Source: Pseudomonas silvicola
Lineage (GTDB): Bacteria; Pseudomonadota; Gammaproteobacteria; Pseudomonadales; Pseudomonadaceae
DNA: 64,000 nt
NCBI RefSeq assembly: GCF_026651855.1
Contig: NZ_CP093280.1
Location: forward strand, 6,470,501-6,534,500
Direction of reading: 5' to 3'
Shown: positions 16,685-27,200 of the stretch, piece by piece
How positions within the stretch are numbered: position 1 is the first letter of the stretch
Layout of the letters: each line of letters starts with the position of its first letter
Notes under the pieces: generated by a model
What the model was told of the DNA's origin: nothing
Seen by the model: the letters and a program-made list of their open reading frames with translations, nothing else
Databases searched by the model: none
Translations under genes and position numbers: made by a program

Positions 16685-17779
16685 TCAGGCAGCATCGTAT
16701 ACCTTGCGAGACACAGCCGTGTGGAACCGCCGGTTACCCCAGGCGGTGGCACGGTCCAGCAGGGGTTTTTCGATCAACCGATACGCCACCCAGCCATAAC
16801 ACAAGGTAGCCGTCAGCATCAGTACCACGAACACAGCGTTATCCCAGAGGCTGTCCGGGTGAGCCCCCACCAGGCGCCACACCTGCCCCATGACGCCCAG
16901 CACCAGCAGGTGGGAGAGGTACACGGTGTACGACATATCGCCGATATGCGCCAGCCACCGCGGCACCGACAACAGGCCACGGCGCTCCAGCAAGGCCAGC
17001 GACAGCGTCAGGCCACTGAATACCGCGGCCACCAGCAGCATGCGCGGCAGGCCTTCGGTTCGGTACAGGCCCAGGGCGGCGATCAACGGCATGCCGACGA
17101 GTACCGAGGCAAGCAACAGGGCCCACACATGACGATTGGCCAGGGAGGCACTGCGCGGGGAATAGAAGTAACGGGCGATGGCGCAACCCGCGATGAATTC
17201 AAGGGCGTAAGGGTGCAGAATGATTTTCACCACCTGGGAGTAATCCTGCCATTGCGCCGCCAGGTTGAACCCCACCAGCAGCAGGGCCCAGGCCCCCAGA
17301 CAGACGGGCAGCCACCGCTCGCGCACGAACAGCAGGCCAGCGAACACCAGGTAGAACCACAGTTCAAACACCAGCGACCACGCCACCATCACCAGCAAGA
17401 CCTTGTCGCTTGGCAATAACAGAAATGACATGCCCAGGTTGGAGCCGCCGTGGGCCGAATTGACCATGCCCGGCGCGGCCAGGTAGATCGCCAGGGTAAT
17501 GGCGTAATAGAGCCAGTAGTTGGGATAGATGCGCGCCAGGCGGTGGTAGACGAAACGCTGGCCTTGCACCCAGTCCTGATGGCGGCCGCGGGTGACGATC
17601 ACCATCACGAAGCCGCTGATGACGAAGAACAGGTCGACGCCTAGCTGGAAGAAATCCACCACGGACGGCAGCATCAGGTCGCCACCGCTGTATTTGGCCT
17701 CCACCGATGCCATGTGAAACAGCACGACGCCGACGACGGCGGCGCCCCTCATGCCCTGAAGCGAATACAGGCGTTCCAT
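16685..17779 (-). CDS. Acyltransferase family 3 integral membrane protein
   Basis: A 364-residue protein with about ten TM helices. The AT3 signature GMRGAAVVGVVLFHM near the N terminus contains the Arg and His thought to handle the acyl donor. AT3 enzymes O-acylate surface glycans, LPS or exopolysaccharide. No glycan gene adjoins, so the acceptor is unknown. ATG 17779 has GGGGA six bases upstream. The C terminus carries a cytoplasmic basic tail (WGNRRFHTAVSRK). Confidence 0.85.
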   Translation of the reverse strand: MERLYSLQGMRGAAVVGVVLFHMASVEAKYSGGDLMLPSVVDFFQLGVDLFFVISGFVMVIVTRGRHQDWVQGQRFVYHRLARIYPNYWLYYAITLAIYLAAPGMVNSAHGGSNLGMSFLLLPSDKVLLVMVAWSLVFELWFYLVFAGLLFVRERWLPVCLGAWALLLVGFNLAAQWQDYSQVVKIILHPYALEFIAGCAIARYFYSPRSASLANRHVWALLLASVLVGMPLIAALGLYRTEGLPRMLLVAAVFSGLTLSLALLERRGLLSVPRWLAHIGDMSYTVYLSHLLVLGVMGQVWRLVGAHPDSLWDNAVFVVLMLTATLCYGWVAYRLIEKPLLDRATAWGNRRFHTAVSRKVYDAA

Positions 17780-17930
17780 ATGTTTCCCCAACGGATGGCG
17801 GCGTCCTGCGCAGGCTGAATTGCGGCGAGTTGCCACCATGCTATGACGAATTCGCGTCGCTGGGAACACCCTTCGCACTGTCTGGGGCGGGCCTGCCAGC
17901 GCCAGTTTAGCGGCGCCAGCAGGCTGTCGG

Positions 17931-19139
17931 TCAGTCGTGGTTGACCGCGCCTATCTTGTGCAGCGACAGGTCGGCACCGTAGTACTCCTGCTCTTGGCTC
18001 AGACGAATGCCGCACACGGCCTTGAGCAGGCCGTAAACGGTAAAACCACCGGCCAGCGCCACCAGCACACCGGCCAGGCTACCGATCAGTTGCACGGTCA
18101 GGCTCACCCCGCCCATGCCACCCAGGGCCTGCTGGCCAAAGATCCCGCAGGCCACCCCACCCCATACGCCGCAGATGCCATGCAGCGGCCATACACCCAG
18201 CACATCGTCGATCTTCCACTTGCCCTGGGCGGCGATAAAGCAACCAACGAAGAGCGCGCCGGCAATGGCGCCCGTCGCCAGGGCGCCGATGGGGTGCATC
18301 AGGTCAGAACCGGCGCACACCGCCACCAGGCCCGCCAGCGGGCCGTTGTGCAGGAACCCTGGGTCATTGCGGCCCACCACCAGTGCGGCGATGGTGCCGC
18401 CGACCATGGCCATCAGCGAATTGATCGCCACCAGGCCACTCAGGCCTGCCACGCTCTGGGCACTCATGACGTTGAAGCCGAACCAGCCGACAATCAGAAT
18501 CCACGAGCCCAGCGCCAGGAACGGAATGTTCGACGGCGCGAACGCCACCAGGCGCCCATCGCGGTAGCGCCCCTGGCGTGGCCCCAGCAGCAGGACAGCG
18601 GCCAGCGCCAGCCAGCCACCCATGGCATGCACCACCACGGAGCCGGCGAAATCGTGGAAGGTGGCGCCAAAATGCGCCAGCAGCCACGGCTGCACGCCAA
18701 AGTTGCCGTTCCACGCGATGCCTTCGAAGAAGGGATAAATGAACGCGACGATCAGGGTGGTGGCGCACAGTTGCGGAACGAAACGGGCGCGCTCGGCGAT
18801 GCCGCCGGAAATGATCGCCGGGATGGCCGCGGCAAAGGTCAGCAGAAAGAAAAACTTCACCAGTGCGTAACCGTGGTCGGCACTCAGTTCGCTGGCCGGA
18901 GCCAGGAAGGTCACCCCATAGGCTATCCAGTAGCCTATAAAGAAATAGGCCAGGGTCGAGATAGCGAAATCGCTGAGGATCTTGGACAGGGCATTGACCT
19001 GATTTTTCTGCCGCACGGTACCGACTTCAAGGAACGCGAAGCCGGCGTGCATGGCGAGCACCATGACAGCGCCCATCAGCAGGAACAGGGTGTTGGAGCC
19101 GTGAATCAGCGTTTGCACGGCGCTTTGCAGATTATCCAT
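17931..19139 (-). CDS. amtB: Ammonium transporter AmtB
   Basis: A 402-residue protein with 11 predicted TM helices. Amt signatures include FAGSVVVHAMGG (first pore His) and WPLHGICGVWGG (second pore His). It conducts ammonium across the inner membrane and is normally gated by GlnK, which is not adjacent here, so this is probably a stand-alone paralogue. The start ATG 19139 is followed at once by the conserved N-terminal helix; no extra signal-like helix precedes it. Confidence 0.9.
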   Translation of the reverse strand: MDNLQSAVQTLIHGSNTLFLLMGAVMVLAMHAGFAFLEVGTVRQKNQVNALSKILSDFAISTLAYFFIGYWIAYGVTFLAPASELSADHGYALVKFFFLLTFAAAIPAIISGGIAERARFVPQLCATTLIVAFIYPFFEGIAWNGNFGVQPWLLAHFGATFHDFAGSVVVHAMGGWLALAAVLLLGPRQGRYRDGRLVAFAPSNIPFLALGSWILIVGWFGFNVMSAQSVAGLSGLVAINSLMAMVGGTIAALVVGRNDPGFLHNGPLAGLVAVCAGSDLMHPIGALATGAIAGALFVGCFIAAQGKWKIDDVLGVWPLHGICGVWGGVACGIFGQQALGGMGGVSLTVQLIGSLAGVLVALAGGFTVYGLLKAVCGIRLSQEQEYYGADLSLHKIGAVNHD

Positions 19140-19435
19140 CGAGGGGGCAGACCTGAAAAATCAGGAAAAACAGCACCAAAGCAGGTCGACCGATGAGTCA
19201 TTGCACCAATATGGATCAGGCAACGGGTTCATTATGCGACTGCGCGGTTATTTTTCCTCGGGGTTATTTCGTTTGGGTTAAGGTTTGACACGTGCGCCGG
19301 CTCTGACGCGCCGCTTCGGCGCACATACCTGCTGTCATGCACCAATGAAAAGCAAAAGCTGTACCAGGCAACAATGAAGGAACCTTCAGAAAGCCCCGCT
19401 ACTCGAACCACCAGACGCCAACAATGGAGAACACC
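19140..19435. other. Intergenic region between amtB and the DUF883 gene
   Basis: 296 bases between divergent genes. The amtB side is AT-rich. No clear sigma-54 GG-N10-GC promoter was found by eye. The middle has a GC-rich stretch around CGCGCCGCTTCGGCGC (19308-19323) that can fold. No ORF is credible. Confidence 0.5.
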
Positions 19436-19750
19436 ATGGCCCGCACCACGGCAAAGACTGCACAAGACGTACTGATGGCTGATTTTCAGACGTTGGTGCG
19501 CGACACCGAGAAACTGCTAGACCACACCAAGACCCTGGCCGGCGACCAGGCTGACGAGCTGCGCGAGCAGATCCACGACAGCCTGCTGCGCGCCCGCGAG
19601 ACCCTGAAGGCCACCGAACAATCGTTGCGCCTGAAGGGCGAGGCAGCCGTGGCCAAGACCGAGGAATATGTGCAGGAAAACCCCTGGCAGTCGATCGGTA
19701 TCGCGGCCGGCGTGGGTTTCCTGATCGGCCTGCTGGCTACAAGGCGCTAA
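19436..19750 (+). CDS. DUF883/ElaB-YqjD-like inner-membrane ribosome-associated protein
   Basis: A 104-residue protein. An amphipathic, coiled-coil-like charged helix occupies residues 1-80 (for example LRARETLKATEQSLRLKG), and a single C-terminal TM follows (SIGIAAGVGFLIGLLATRR). ElaB/YqjD proteins are tail-anchored and bind stationary-phase ribosomes in E. coli. GGAG six bases before ATG 19436 decides against the ATG at 19424, of which it is part. It is the first gene of a three-gene operon. Confidence 0.87.
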   Translation: MARTTAKTAQDVLMADFQTLVRDTEKLLDHTKTLAGDQADELREQIHDSLLRARETLKATEQSLRLKGEAAVAKTEEYVQENPWQSIGIAAGVGFLIGLLATRR

Positions 19751-19754
19751 GCCC

Positions 19755-20141
19755 ATGGCCCTGGACATGGACTCGAAATCGACGGCCGCCGGGCCGTCGT
19801 CGCGGCGCCTGGGCGCCGCCCTGCTGGGCCTGCTTCACAGTCACGTGGAACTGTTCGGCATCGAACTGCAGGAACAGAAATCCCGCACGCTGAGCCTGCT
19901 GCTGTTCGCAGGCCTTGCACTGGTGTTTGCCTTGCTGGCACTGGTGGCGCTGTCGGGGCTGATCCTCATTCTGCTGTGGGACAACTACCGCATGCAGGGC
20001 ATGATCGGGCTGTGCGTCTTCTACCTGCTGGCCGGGTTGTTCTGCGCGTTTCGCCTGAAGGCCGCTATTTTCGATGAGTCATCCCCCTTCCACGGCACCC
20101 TCGAAGAGTTGGCCAACGACCGGGAGCGCCTGTTGCCATGA
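19755..20141 (+). CDS. YqjE-type phage-holin-family membrane protein
   Basis: A 128-residue protein with two TM helices (about 48-70 and 80-102) after an amphipathic N-terminal segment (LLGLLHSHVELFGIELQEQ), the typical YqjE/Phage_holin_3_6 pattern. Despite the name, chromosomal members are not lysis proteins. It begins four bases after the DUF883 gene, and its stop overlaps the next start (ATGA). Confidence 0.85.
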   Translation: MALDMDSKSTAAGPSSRRLGAALLGLLHSHVELFGIELQEQKSRTLSLLLFAGLALVFALLALVALSGLILILLWDNYRMQGMIGLCVFYLLAGLFCAFRLKAAIFDESSPFHGTLEELANDRERLLP

Positions 20142-20470
20142 CTGCCCCCAACTTGCCACACAACCAGTCACGCCGCGAAATGCGCAAGGCCTTGATCCGC
20201 CTGCGCATGGAAATGCACCGCCAGGAGATTCGCCACGAATCCGGGCAATTGATCAACCCGCTGAACCGCCTGCGTGGCATGGGCCAGTCCGTGCAAGACG
20301 GCCTGGGCATCAAGCACGCGCCGTTGTGGGGCCTTGCCGGCGTAGTGCTGCTGGGCTTCCTGACGGGCAAAGGCGCCCGCAGCAACGGGGTTGGCGGCCT
20401 TACCCGACTGGTACGCCTGGGCACCAGCCTGATGCCGGTGATCAAGTTTGCGCTACAGCGCAAAGGCTAA
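20138..20470 (+). CDS. YqjK-like basic membrane-associated protein
   Basis: A 110-residue protein. A very basic helix (SRREMRKALIRLRMEMHRQEIRH is the core, about residues 11-33) precedes one TM segment (APLWGLAGVVLLGFLTGKG), and there is a hydrophobic C-terminal stretch. The ATGA overlap with the preceding gene shows translational coupling. With the two genes before it, it forms the yqjD-yqjE-yqjK-like operon known from enterobacteria. Confidence 0.72.
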   Translation: MTAPNLPHNQSRREMRKALIRLRMEMHRQEIRHESGQLINPLNRLRGMGQSVQDGLGIKHAPLWGLAGVVLLGFLTGKGARSNGVGGLTRLVRLGTSLMPVIKFALQRKG

Positions 20471-20570
20471 TTGCCACTCTTTGGCTGCATTCTTGCAACG
20501 ACACCTGCCCTGCCCCGGCCCACGCCGGCGGCAGGTTGTGTCTGGCCTTGCAGCAATCTGAGGAGTCGCC

Positions 20571-21734
20571 GTGTTCGACGGGCAACCGCTCGCCTGGTTT
20601 CAACCCTTCATCGACACCGCTACCGGCCGCATTGCCGGCGTAGAGGCCTTGGGCCGTCTACGCCAGGCCGACGGCCAGGTGCAGTCGGTGGGGCCGCTGT
20701 TCGCTGACCCTCGCACGCTGCCCGCCGCCTTGCGACGCCTGGACCGGCAGATCCGCGGCAATGCCCTGAGTCGCCTGCACGAAGCACCGCCGGAGTGGTT
20801 CCTGAGCCTGAACATGTCCCCGCGCTGGATCAGTCGCCTGCGCGATAACCAACCGCTGCCCAGCCTCACCCAATTGCAGCGCCATGGCGTGGCGCCACAG
20901 CGCATCGTCTTCGAAATCACCGAGCTGGGCGGTGATAGCCGCAGGCTCAGTGACGTGGTGCAGCGCTACCGTGAAGCGGGTGCGCGCATCGCCATCGATG
21001 ACTTCGGCGCCGGCTACTCGCAGCTTGACCGGGTGCTGGCCTTGCAGCCTGACATTCTCAAGCTCGACATGCGCCTGTTCCAGGCCGCCGCCCGCGGGGG
21101 CCCCAGCAGCGAGGTGGTCAAGGCGCTGGCGCAGATGGCGGAAAAGACCGGTTGCTGGATCATCGCCGAAGGCGTGGAAACCGAAGCCGAGCTCAACTTC
21201 GCCCTGGAGTGCGGCTCACGGTACGTGCAGGGCTACCTGTTCGCCCGTGCCGAACCGGATTTCTTCCCCACCGATGCGTTCGTACCGCGCTTCGCCGCCC
21301 TGCGTGAGCGTTATGTGCAGGAAAAACTGAGCGAGCGGGCGCGTCTGATGCAATTGCGCCAACAGTTGATCAAGTTGATGGCCATCCTGCACCCCTGGGC
21401 GCAGGCCGGCGCCCCGCTGAGCGAACTGCCGCAACTGGACGCCTACCCCTGGCTGCTGCGCTTCTACCAATGCGACCGCCACGGCACCCAACTGACCCCC
21501 AACATGGAATGGCGCCAGCATGCCTGGCATGCCGATACCAGCTACGTGGGGCATAACTGGTCATGGCGGCCGTATTTCTACCACCTGCTCGCCGAGGGCT
21601 GGGACGAGCGCCGGTTGATCTTGTCCAATACCTACCGGGATGCCACCAGCAACCAGTACTGCCTGACGGCGGGGCAGTTTTTTGATAATGGGCAGCGGTT
21701 GTTGCTGATTGATGTGGATGCGGTGAGGTTTTAG
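20571..21734 (+). CDS. EAL-domain cyclic-di-GMP phosphodiesterase with C-terminal sensory domain
   Basis: A 387-residue cytoplasmic protein. The EAL domain spans about 1-245, with GVEALGRL (Glu25), SLNMSP, FEITE, DDFGAG and EGVE all present, so the metal and substrate residues look intact. The usual DDFGTG reads DDFGAG. From about 255 a second alpha/beta domain follows (QYDR-type aromatic-rich, ending [12 protein letters not shown]), resembling the YkuI C-terminal sensory fold. It should hydrolyse c-di-GMP to pGpG. The GTG start at 20571 has AGGAG five bases upstream. Confidence 0.83.
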   Translation: MFDGQPLAWFQPFIDTATGRIAGVEALGRLRQADGQVQSVGPLFADPRTLPAALRRLDRQIRGNALSRLHEAPPEWFLSLNMSPRWISRLRDNQPLPSLTQLQRHGVAPQRIVFEITELGGDSRRLSDVVQRYREAGARIAIDDFGAGYSQLDRVLALQPDILKLDMRLFQAAARGGPSSEVVKALAQMAEKTGCWIIAEGVETEAELNFALECGSRYVQGYLFARAEPDFFPTDAFVPRFAALRERYVQEKLSERARLMQLRQQLIKLMAILHPWAQAGAPLSELPQLDAYPWLLRFYQCDRHGTQLTPNMEWRQHAWHADTSYVGHNWSWRPYFYHLLAEGWDERRLILSNTYRDATSNQYCLTAGQFFDNGQRLLLIDVDAVRF

Positions 21735-21855
21735 GGTCTGTATGAAATGTATTCCAGCGAAGGCCAGGCAAGGCGGCTCTGCGCACAAACCAGTTGCACC
21801 CCCACCCCCAAACAACCGAAGCTCACACCACCCCCCGCCTTCAGGAGACACCGCC

Positions 21856-23187
21856 TTGGATTGGCCTACCCTGCTCAACCGCGAACGCCTGGGCAAGACC
21901 CTGCACAGCCCCGAGGAACTGGGCCGCAGCCCGTTCCACAAAGACCACGACCGCATCATCTTCTCCGGCGCCTTTCGCCGCCTGGGCCGCAAGACCCAGG
22001 TGCACCCCGTGTCCAGCAATGACCATATCCATACCCGCCTGACCCACTCCCTGGAAGTCAGTTGCGTAGGCCGCTCCCTGGGCATGCGGGTCGGGGAGAC
22101 CTTGCGCGACCGCCTGCCCGCCTGGTGCGAACCCAGCGACCTGGGCATGGTGGTGCAATCGGCTTGCCTGGCGCATGACATCGGCAACCCACCGTTCGGT
22201 CATTCCGGCGAAGACGCCATCCGCCACTGGTTCCAACAGGCGGCCGGGCGCGGGTGGCTCGACGGCATGAGCGAGGCGCAGCGCAACGACTTCCTCAATT
22301 TCGAAGGCAATGCCCAAGGCTTTCGCGTGCTCACCCAACTGGAGTACCACCAGTTCGACGGCGGTACGCGCCTGACCTACGCCACCCTGGGTACCTACCT
22401 GAAATACCCCTGGACCGCCCGCCACGCGGACTCGCTGGGCTACAAGAAACACAAGTTCGGCTGCTACCAGAGCGAACTGCCGCTGCTCGAACAGATCGCC
22501 CACAAGCTGGGGCTGCCGCAACTGGAAGACCAACGTTGGGCCCGGCACCCGCTGGTGTACCTGATGGAAGCCGCCGATGACATCTGTTACGCGCTGATCG
22601 ACCTGGAAGACGGCCTGGAAATGGAACTGCTCGAATACGCCGAGGTGGAATCGCTGCTGCTGGGCCTGGTGGGCGACGACTTGCCGGAAACCTATCGGCA
22701 GCTGGGCCCACAGGACTCGCGCCGCCGCAAACTGGCGATCCTGCGCGGCAAGGCCATCGAGCACCTGACCAACGCCGCTGCCCGCGCCTTCGTCGAACAA
22801 CAGGATGCCTTGCTGGCCGGTACGCTGACGGGCGATCTGGTGGAACACATGCATGGCCCTGCCAAGCGCTGCGTCCTGAATGCCAAGGACATGGCACGCA
22901 AGAAAATCTTTCAGGACAAACGCAAGACCCTGCACGAGATCGGTGCCTATACCACCCTGGAAATCCTGCTCAATGCCCTGTGCGGCGCTGCCCTGGAGCA
23001 ACATGGCGGCAAGAGCCCATCGTTCAAGAACCGGCGCATTCTGGACCTGCTCGGCAATAGCGCACCGGACCCGCACGGTTCGTTGCACGCCTCGTTCCTG
23101 CGCATGATCGACTTCATCGCTGGCATGACCGACAGCTACGCCAGCGAAATGGCCCGTGAGATGACCGGCCGCTCAAGCCCCCAGTGA
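21856..23187 (+). CDS. dgt: Deoxyguanosinetriphosphate triphosphohydrolase-like HD protein
   Basis: A 443-residue HD-domain hydrolase. Motifs: RTHSLEV-type THSLEVS (about residue 69), [15 protein letters not shown] with the HD pair, and [13 protein letters not shown]. The family removes triphosphate from dNTPs. The TTG at 21856 has AGGAG eight bases upstream and begins [13 protein letters not shown], the family's usual N terminus. The upstream frame to 21742 is low-complexity Pro/His. A GC hairpin follows at 23195-23217. Confidence 0.88.
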   Translation: MDWPTLLNRERLGKTLHSPEELGRSPFHKDHDRIIFSGAFRRLGRKTQVHPVSSNDHIHTRLTHSLEVSCVGRSLGMRVGETLRDRLPAWCEPSDLGMVVQSACLAHDIGNPPFGHSGEDAIRHWFQQAAGRGWLDGMSEAQRNDFLNFEGNAQGFRVLTQLEYHQFDGGTRLTYATLGTYLKYPWTARHADSLGYKKHKFGCYQSELPLLEQIAHKLGLPQLEDQRWARHPLVYLMEAADDICYALIDLEDGLEMELLEYAEVESLLLGLVGDDLPETYRQLGPQDSRRRKLAILRGKAIEHLTNAAARAFVEQQDALLAGTLTGDLVEHMHGPAKRCVLNAKDMARKKIFQDKRKTLHEIGAYTTLEILLNALCGAALEQHGGKSPSFKNRRILDLLGNSAPDPHGSLHASFLRMIDFIAGMTDSYASEMAREMTGRSSPQ

Positions 23188-23634
23188 CAGCCTGGCGGGC
23201 GCCATCTGGGCGCCCGCACCGACGCTCAGAATTTTCCTACAAAACTTTCAGACCCGTCCCCCTCGCCGCCCCAGGGGCGATTAGGGAATAATCCCTCCTG
23301 TCTGTAGGGCAAGTTACCTAAACATTGTGGGCAAAGTCGAAAACTACACTTCCGAGTCATTGAAAACTTACGTACAAGACTGGAAATTCGTTAGTTGCCT
23401 TTCAAACATATTTATACAAAACCGCAGACCGCAACGTTGTTTTTCATTTAGTCACAACCCCAGCGAAATATCGCCTTGACACTTTAAAAACCCGCACGGC
23501 CGTGTATTCTTAAACAGCAATACTTGTAGGAAATTTCCTATATAGCGCCGATGGCGTCCGTTCTTCATATGCCACTCCCGGCAACTGAGCTAATGTGCGC
23601 CTTTTATTCGCCGCCTGTAGGGGAAGACTATTTC
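23188..23634. other. AT-rich intergenic region before the RocA2-like regulator
   Basis: 447 bases without a credible gene. It opens with a GC hairpin after dgt (GCGGGCGCC / GGCGCCCGC at 23195-23217, no T-run). AT content is then high, with poly-A and poly-T tracts. TGTAGG recurs at 23303, 23525 and 23616. TTTCCTACAA occurs at 23233-23242 and inverted at 23524-23533. A 14-base palindrome lies at 23527-23540. The layout suggests an autoregulated promoter. Confidence 0.55.
23527..23540. promoter_or_regulatory. Perfect palindrome TAGGAAATTTCCTA upstream of the response regulator
   Basis: A 14-base perfect palindrome 94 bases before the response-regulator start. It overlaps an inverted copy of the TTTCCTACAA motif found 290 bases upstream. 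LuxR/NarL-type regulators bind short inverted heptamers, so autoregulation is plausible but unproven. Confidence 0.45.
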
Positions 23635-24261
23635 ATGAGTACTGCCTTTATCATTGACGACCATCCGGTCATTCGCCTGGCCGTCCGCTTTCTGCTGGAA
23701 AAGGAGGGGTATACCGTTATTGGCGAGTGCGACAACGGGGTCGATGCGATGCAAATCATCCGGGAAAACCCACCGGACCTGATCATCCTCGACATCAGCA
23801 TTCCGCGCCTCGATGGGCTGGAAGTGCTGGCGCGTTTTCAGACCATGAACCTGGGCCCCAAGATTCTGGTGTTGACTGCGCAGGCCCCCGCCTTGTTCAC
23901 GTTTCGCTGCATGCAGTCGGGCGCGGCGGGTTATGTCTGCAAACAGGAAGCCCTGGGGGAACTGAGCAGCGCCATTCGCGCGGTCATGTCCGGTTATAAC
24001 TATTTTCCCAGTGAGGCGCTCAACCCACTGGACGTGGACGACACCCTGCGCAATGAAATCAGATTATTCAAAGGCGTCAATGACCGGGAACTGATGGTGT
24101 TGCAACTGTTTGCCCAAGGGCGCTCGAACAAGGAAATAGCCAAAGGCATGTTCCTCAGCAACAAAACCGTCAGCACTTACAAAAAGCGCCTGATGCAGAA
24201 ACTGCAGGTGGTCTCGCTGGTAGACCTGATCGACATTGCCAAACGTAATGCCTTGGTATGA
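23635..24261 (+). CDS. rocA2: NarL/BvgA-family response regulator, RocA2-like
   Basis: A 208-residue protein. The REC domain (1-120) has acidic residues in FIIDDHP, the phosphoacceptor Asp in IILDISIPRLDG (about residue 53), Thr in VLTAQAP and Lys in YVCKQE. The LuxR-type HTH (about 145-205) has GRSNKEIAKGMFLSNKTVS. The next gene is a BvgS-type hybrid kinase whose start overlaps this stop (ATGA). Neighbours dgt, yggL, dacB and rlmL match what I recall around rocA2-rocS2 in P. aeruginosa, hence the symbol; orthology is inferred. Confidence 0.82.
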   Translation: MSTAFIIDDHPVIRLAVRFLLEKEGYTVIGECDNGVDAMQIIRENPPDLIILDISIPRLDGLEVLARFQTMNLGPKILVLTAQAPALFTFRCMQSGAAGYVCKQEALGELSSAIRAVMSGYNYFPSEALNPLDVDDTLRNEIRLFKGVNDRELMVLQLFAQGRSNKEIAKGMFLSNKTVSTYKKRLMQKLQVVSLVDLIDIAKRNALV

Positions 24262-27200
24262 ACAGCGCCCCGTGTTGCCTGCTGCTGATTACCGGGCTGT
24301 GCTGCACAGCCGGCATGGCTGCGGCACAGGGGGCCGATACACTGACAGTGCGCAGCCACAACGATGGCACCTCGGGCCTGGCACCCGCGCCTGACACCCA
24401 CGGGGTGCCACTGCGCCTGGGCATCTCGACGCCCGATTACCCGCCCCTGGACATCACCCACGACCAGGAATACGAGGGCCTGAGCGCCGATTACGCCGCC
24501 CTGGTCGGCCAGGCCCTGGGGCGGCCCCTGGTGGTGCAGCGCTACCCCACACGCGATGCGGCCATCGAGGCGCTGCGCCAGGGCCAGATCGATCTGCTGC
24601 CCAGCGCCAACGGCTACGAAGCGGCCTTCCCGGAGCTGGCGCTGAGCAACGCCTATGCCGTGGACCGGCCGGTGCTGGTGGCGCGCGCCGATGATGACGC
24701 CCCCCTGGGTGACCACCTGGCCGGGAGGCGCCTGAGCGTGGTCAACCACTACCTGCCGGAGGCCTATATCAAGGCCCACTACCCCGACGCCACCGTCACG
24801 TATTACCCCTCTTACCAGAATGCCCTGAACGCCGTGGCATTCGAGCAGGCTGACGTGTTCCTGGGGGACACCATTTCCACCCATTACCAGATTGACCAAG
24901 GGCTGTTGAACAATGTCCGCATGGTCAACTTCAGCCGCGACGAACCCTCGGGGTTCGGCTTTGCCGCCCGCCGTGGCGACCCCCTGCTGGCACACGTGAA
25001 CCAGGCACTGGCGGCCATCAACCCGGCGCAACGCGAAAGTATCTTCCAGCGCTGGAGCGGGGCCAGCGACCTGCTGCTCACCGACCGCAAGCTGCAATTG
25101 ACTCGGCGAGAGGAACGCTGGCTGGCCGACCACCCCAGCGCCAAGGTGGTGGTGGACGACTCGTTCGCGCCGCTAACTTTTTTCGACCGCTACGGCAACC
25201 TGCGCGGGTTGAGCGCGGACCTGCTGGAATTGATCCGCCTGCGCACCGGCCTGCAGTTCGAAATAGGCCGGGCCAGCAGCGTCGCCGATATGCTGGCCCA
25301 GGTGCAGCAAGGCCAAGCCGATGTGATCGCCGCCATCATCCCCAGTGAAGAGCGCGCCCACGACCTGCAATTCAGCCGCCCTTACCTGAGCAATTCCTAT
25401 GTGCTGGTCACCGCACGCGACCACCCGGGGCTGCAAGACCTTGGCCAGTTCGCCGGGCGCAGGCTGGCCATCCCCCGTGGCAACCCCCTGGTGAAGTGGC
25501 TGCGCCAGCACTATCCCGATATCCATGTGCAGGAAACCGACGATGCCTTCGCCAGCCTTGACCGGCTGGCCCAAGGCCAGGCCGAAGGGGCGGTCAGCGC
25601 CCTGGTGGTCGCCCGTCATCTGCTGGCGACCCCACTGTTCCAGGACCGCCTGGTCATCCGTAGCACGGTGGGTACCGAGCCTGCGCGGTTTTCACTGGCA
25701 ACGGGCAGCCAGGCCACCGAACTGGCCGCCATCCTCGACAAGGCGCTGCTGAGCATCGGCCCCCAGGAGATGACCGCCATCGCCGCCCGCTGGCGTAGCT
25801 ACACCCCGGATACCCACGGCTATTGGCGCAACTACCACCGCCTGATCCTGCAGATCGTGGCGACGGCCAGCGTGGTGCTGCTGGTACTGCTGGCGTGGAT
25901 CGGCTACATGCGCCACCAGATCCGCCAGCGCGTGAAAGCAGAGCGGGCGCTGGGCGACCAGCTGGAATTCATGCGCGCGCTGGTGGACGGCACCCCGCAC
26001 CCCATTTACGTGCGTGACCGCCAGGGGTTGCTGCTCAGCTGCAACGATAGCTACCTGACCACGTTCAACGCCCGGCGCGAGGACGTGATGGGCAAGACAG
26101 TGAAAGAAGGCGTGCTGCCGGACGCCGACCATGCCCAGGCCTACCACCTGGATTACCTGCAAGTGATGGCTCAGGGCGAGCCGATGATCATGGACCGCCC
26201 CTTGCGCATCGGCGACCGGGCCCTGAGCATCTACCACTGGATATTGCCGTACCGTGACGCGGAGGGGCAGGTATGTGGCGTGATCGGCGGCTGGATCGAC
26301 ATCAGCGAACGTCGCCAACTGCTTGAGGACCTGCGCCAGGCCAAGGAACAGGCAGACCAGGCCAACCGGGCGAAAAGCACTTTTCTGGCGACCATGAGCC
26401 ACGAAATACGTACCCCCATGAATGCGCTGATCGGCATGCTCGAACTGGCCCTGCGCCGGGCCGAGCGCCAGCAGCTGGACCGTAACGCCATCGAGGTGGC
26501 CTATGCCTCGGCGCGCGACCTGCTGAACCTGATCGGCGATATCCTGGACGTCTCGCGCATCGAAGCCGGCCACCTGAGCCTCAAGCCCGAGCGCGTGCAG
26601 GCCGGCAGCCTGGTCAACGATGTGGCGCGCATCTTCGAAGGCCTGGCGCGGGACAAGGGCCTGGCGTTGCGGGTCCGGCTACCGGCTGCCGCGCAACCGG
26701 ATGTCATGCTCGACCCGCTGCGCTTCAAACAGGTGCTGTCGAACCTGGTGAGCAACGCGATCAAGTTCACCGATCACGGCCATGTGCAACTCGAACTGGC
26801 AATGGCGGCCAGCGATGTCGCTGGCAAGCATGCGCTGCGCCTGACCGTCAGCGACACCGGTATCGGCATCAGCGCCAGTGACCGCCAGCGCCTGTTCCAG
26901 CCCTTCGCCCAGGTAGACCCCGATAGCCGTCGCGCCCGCAGCGGCACGGGCCTTGGGCTGGTGATCAGCCAGAACCTCAGCCGCTTGATGGGCGCCGAAC
27001 TGACGCTGCACAGCCAGCCAGGTGACGGCACGCAGGTCGACCTTGCACTGGCGGTGGACGCACTGCAACCGTTGCCGGCGCAACCGGTGCAGGCACCGAG
27101 GGCTGCCATCGACCTGGGCGGGTTGCGTGTACTGGTGGTCGACGACCACCCGGCCAACCGGCTGCTGATGACCGAGCAGCTGGGCTTTCTCGGTTTGCAG

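Noticed and set aside
19755-20141. Phage holin gene as sign of a prophage
   Set aside because: The family name is misleading; the gene is in a yqjD/yqjE/yqjK-type chromosomal operon with no phage neighbour.
23195-23217. GC hairpin after dgt as a terminator
   Set aside because: A perfect nine-base stem but no T-run; it may still end the transcript, so I mention it only in the region entry.
23475-23520. TTGACA with TATTCT as sigma-70 promoter for the response regulator
   Set aside because: The two hexamers are 23 bases apart, too far for a normal promoter.
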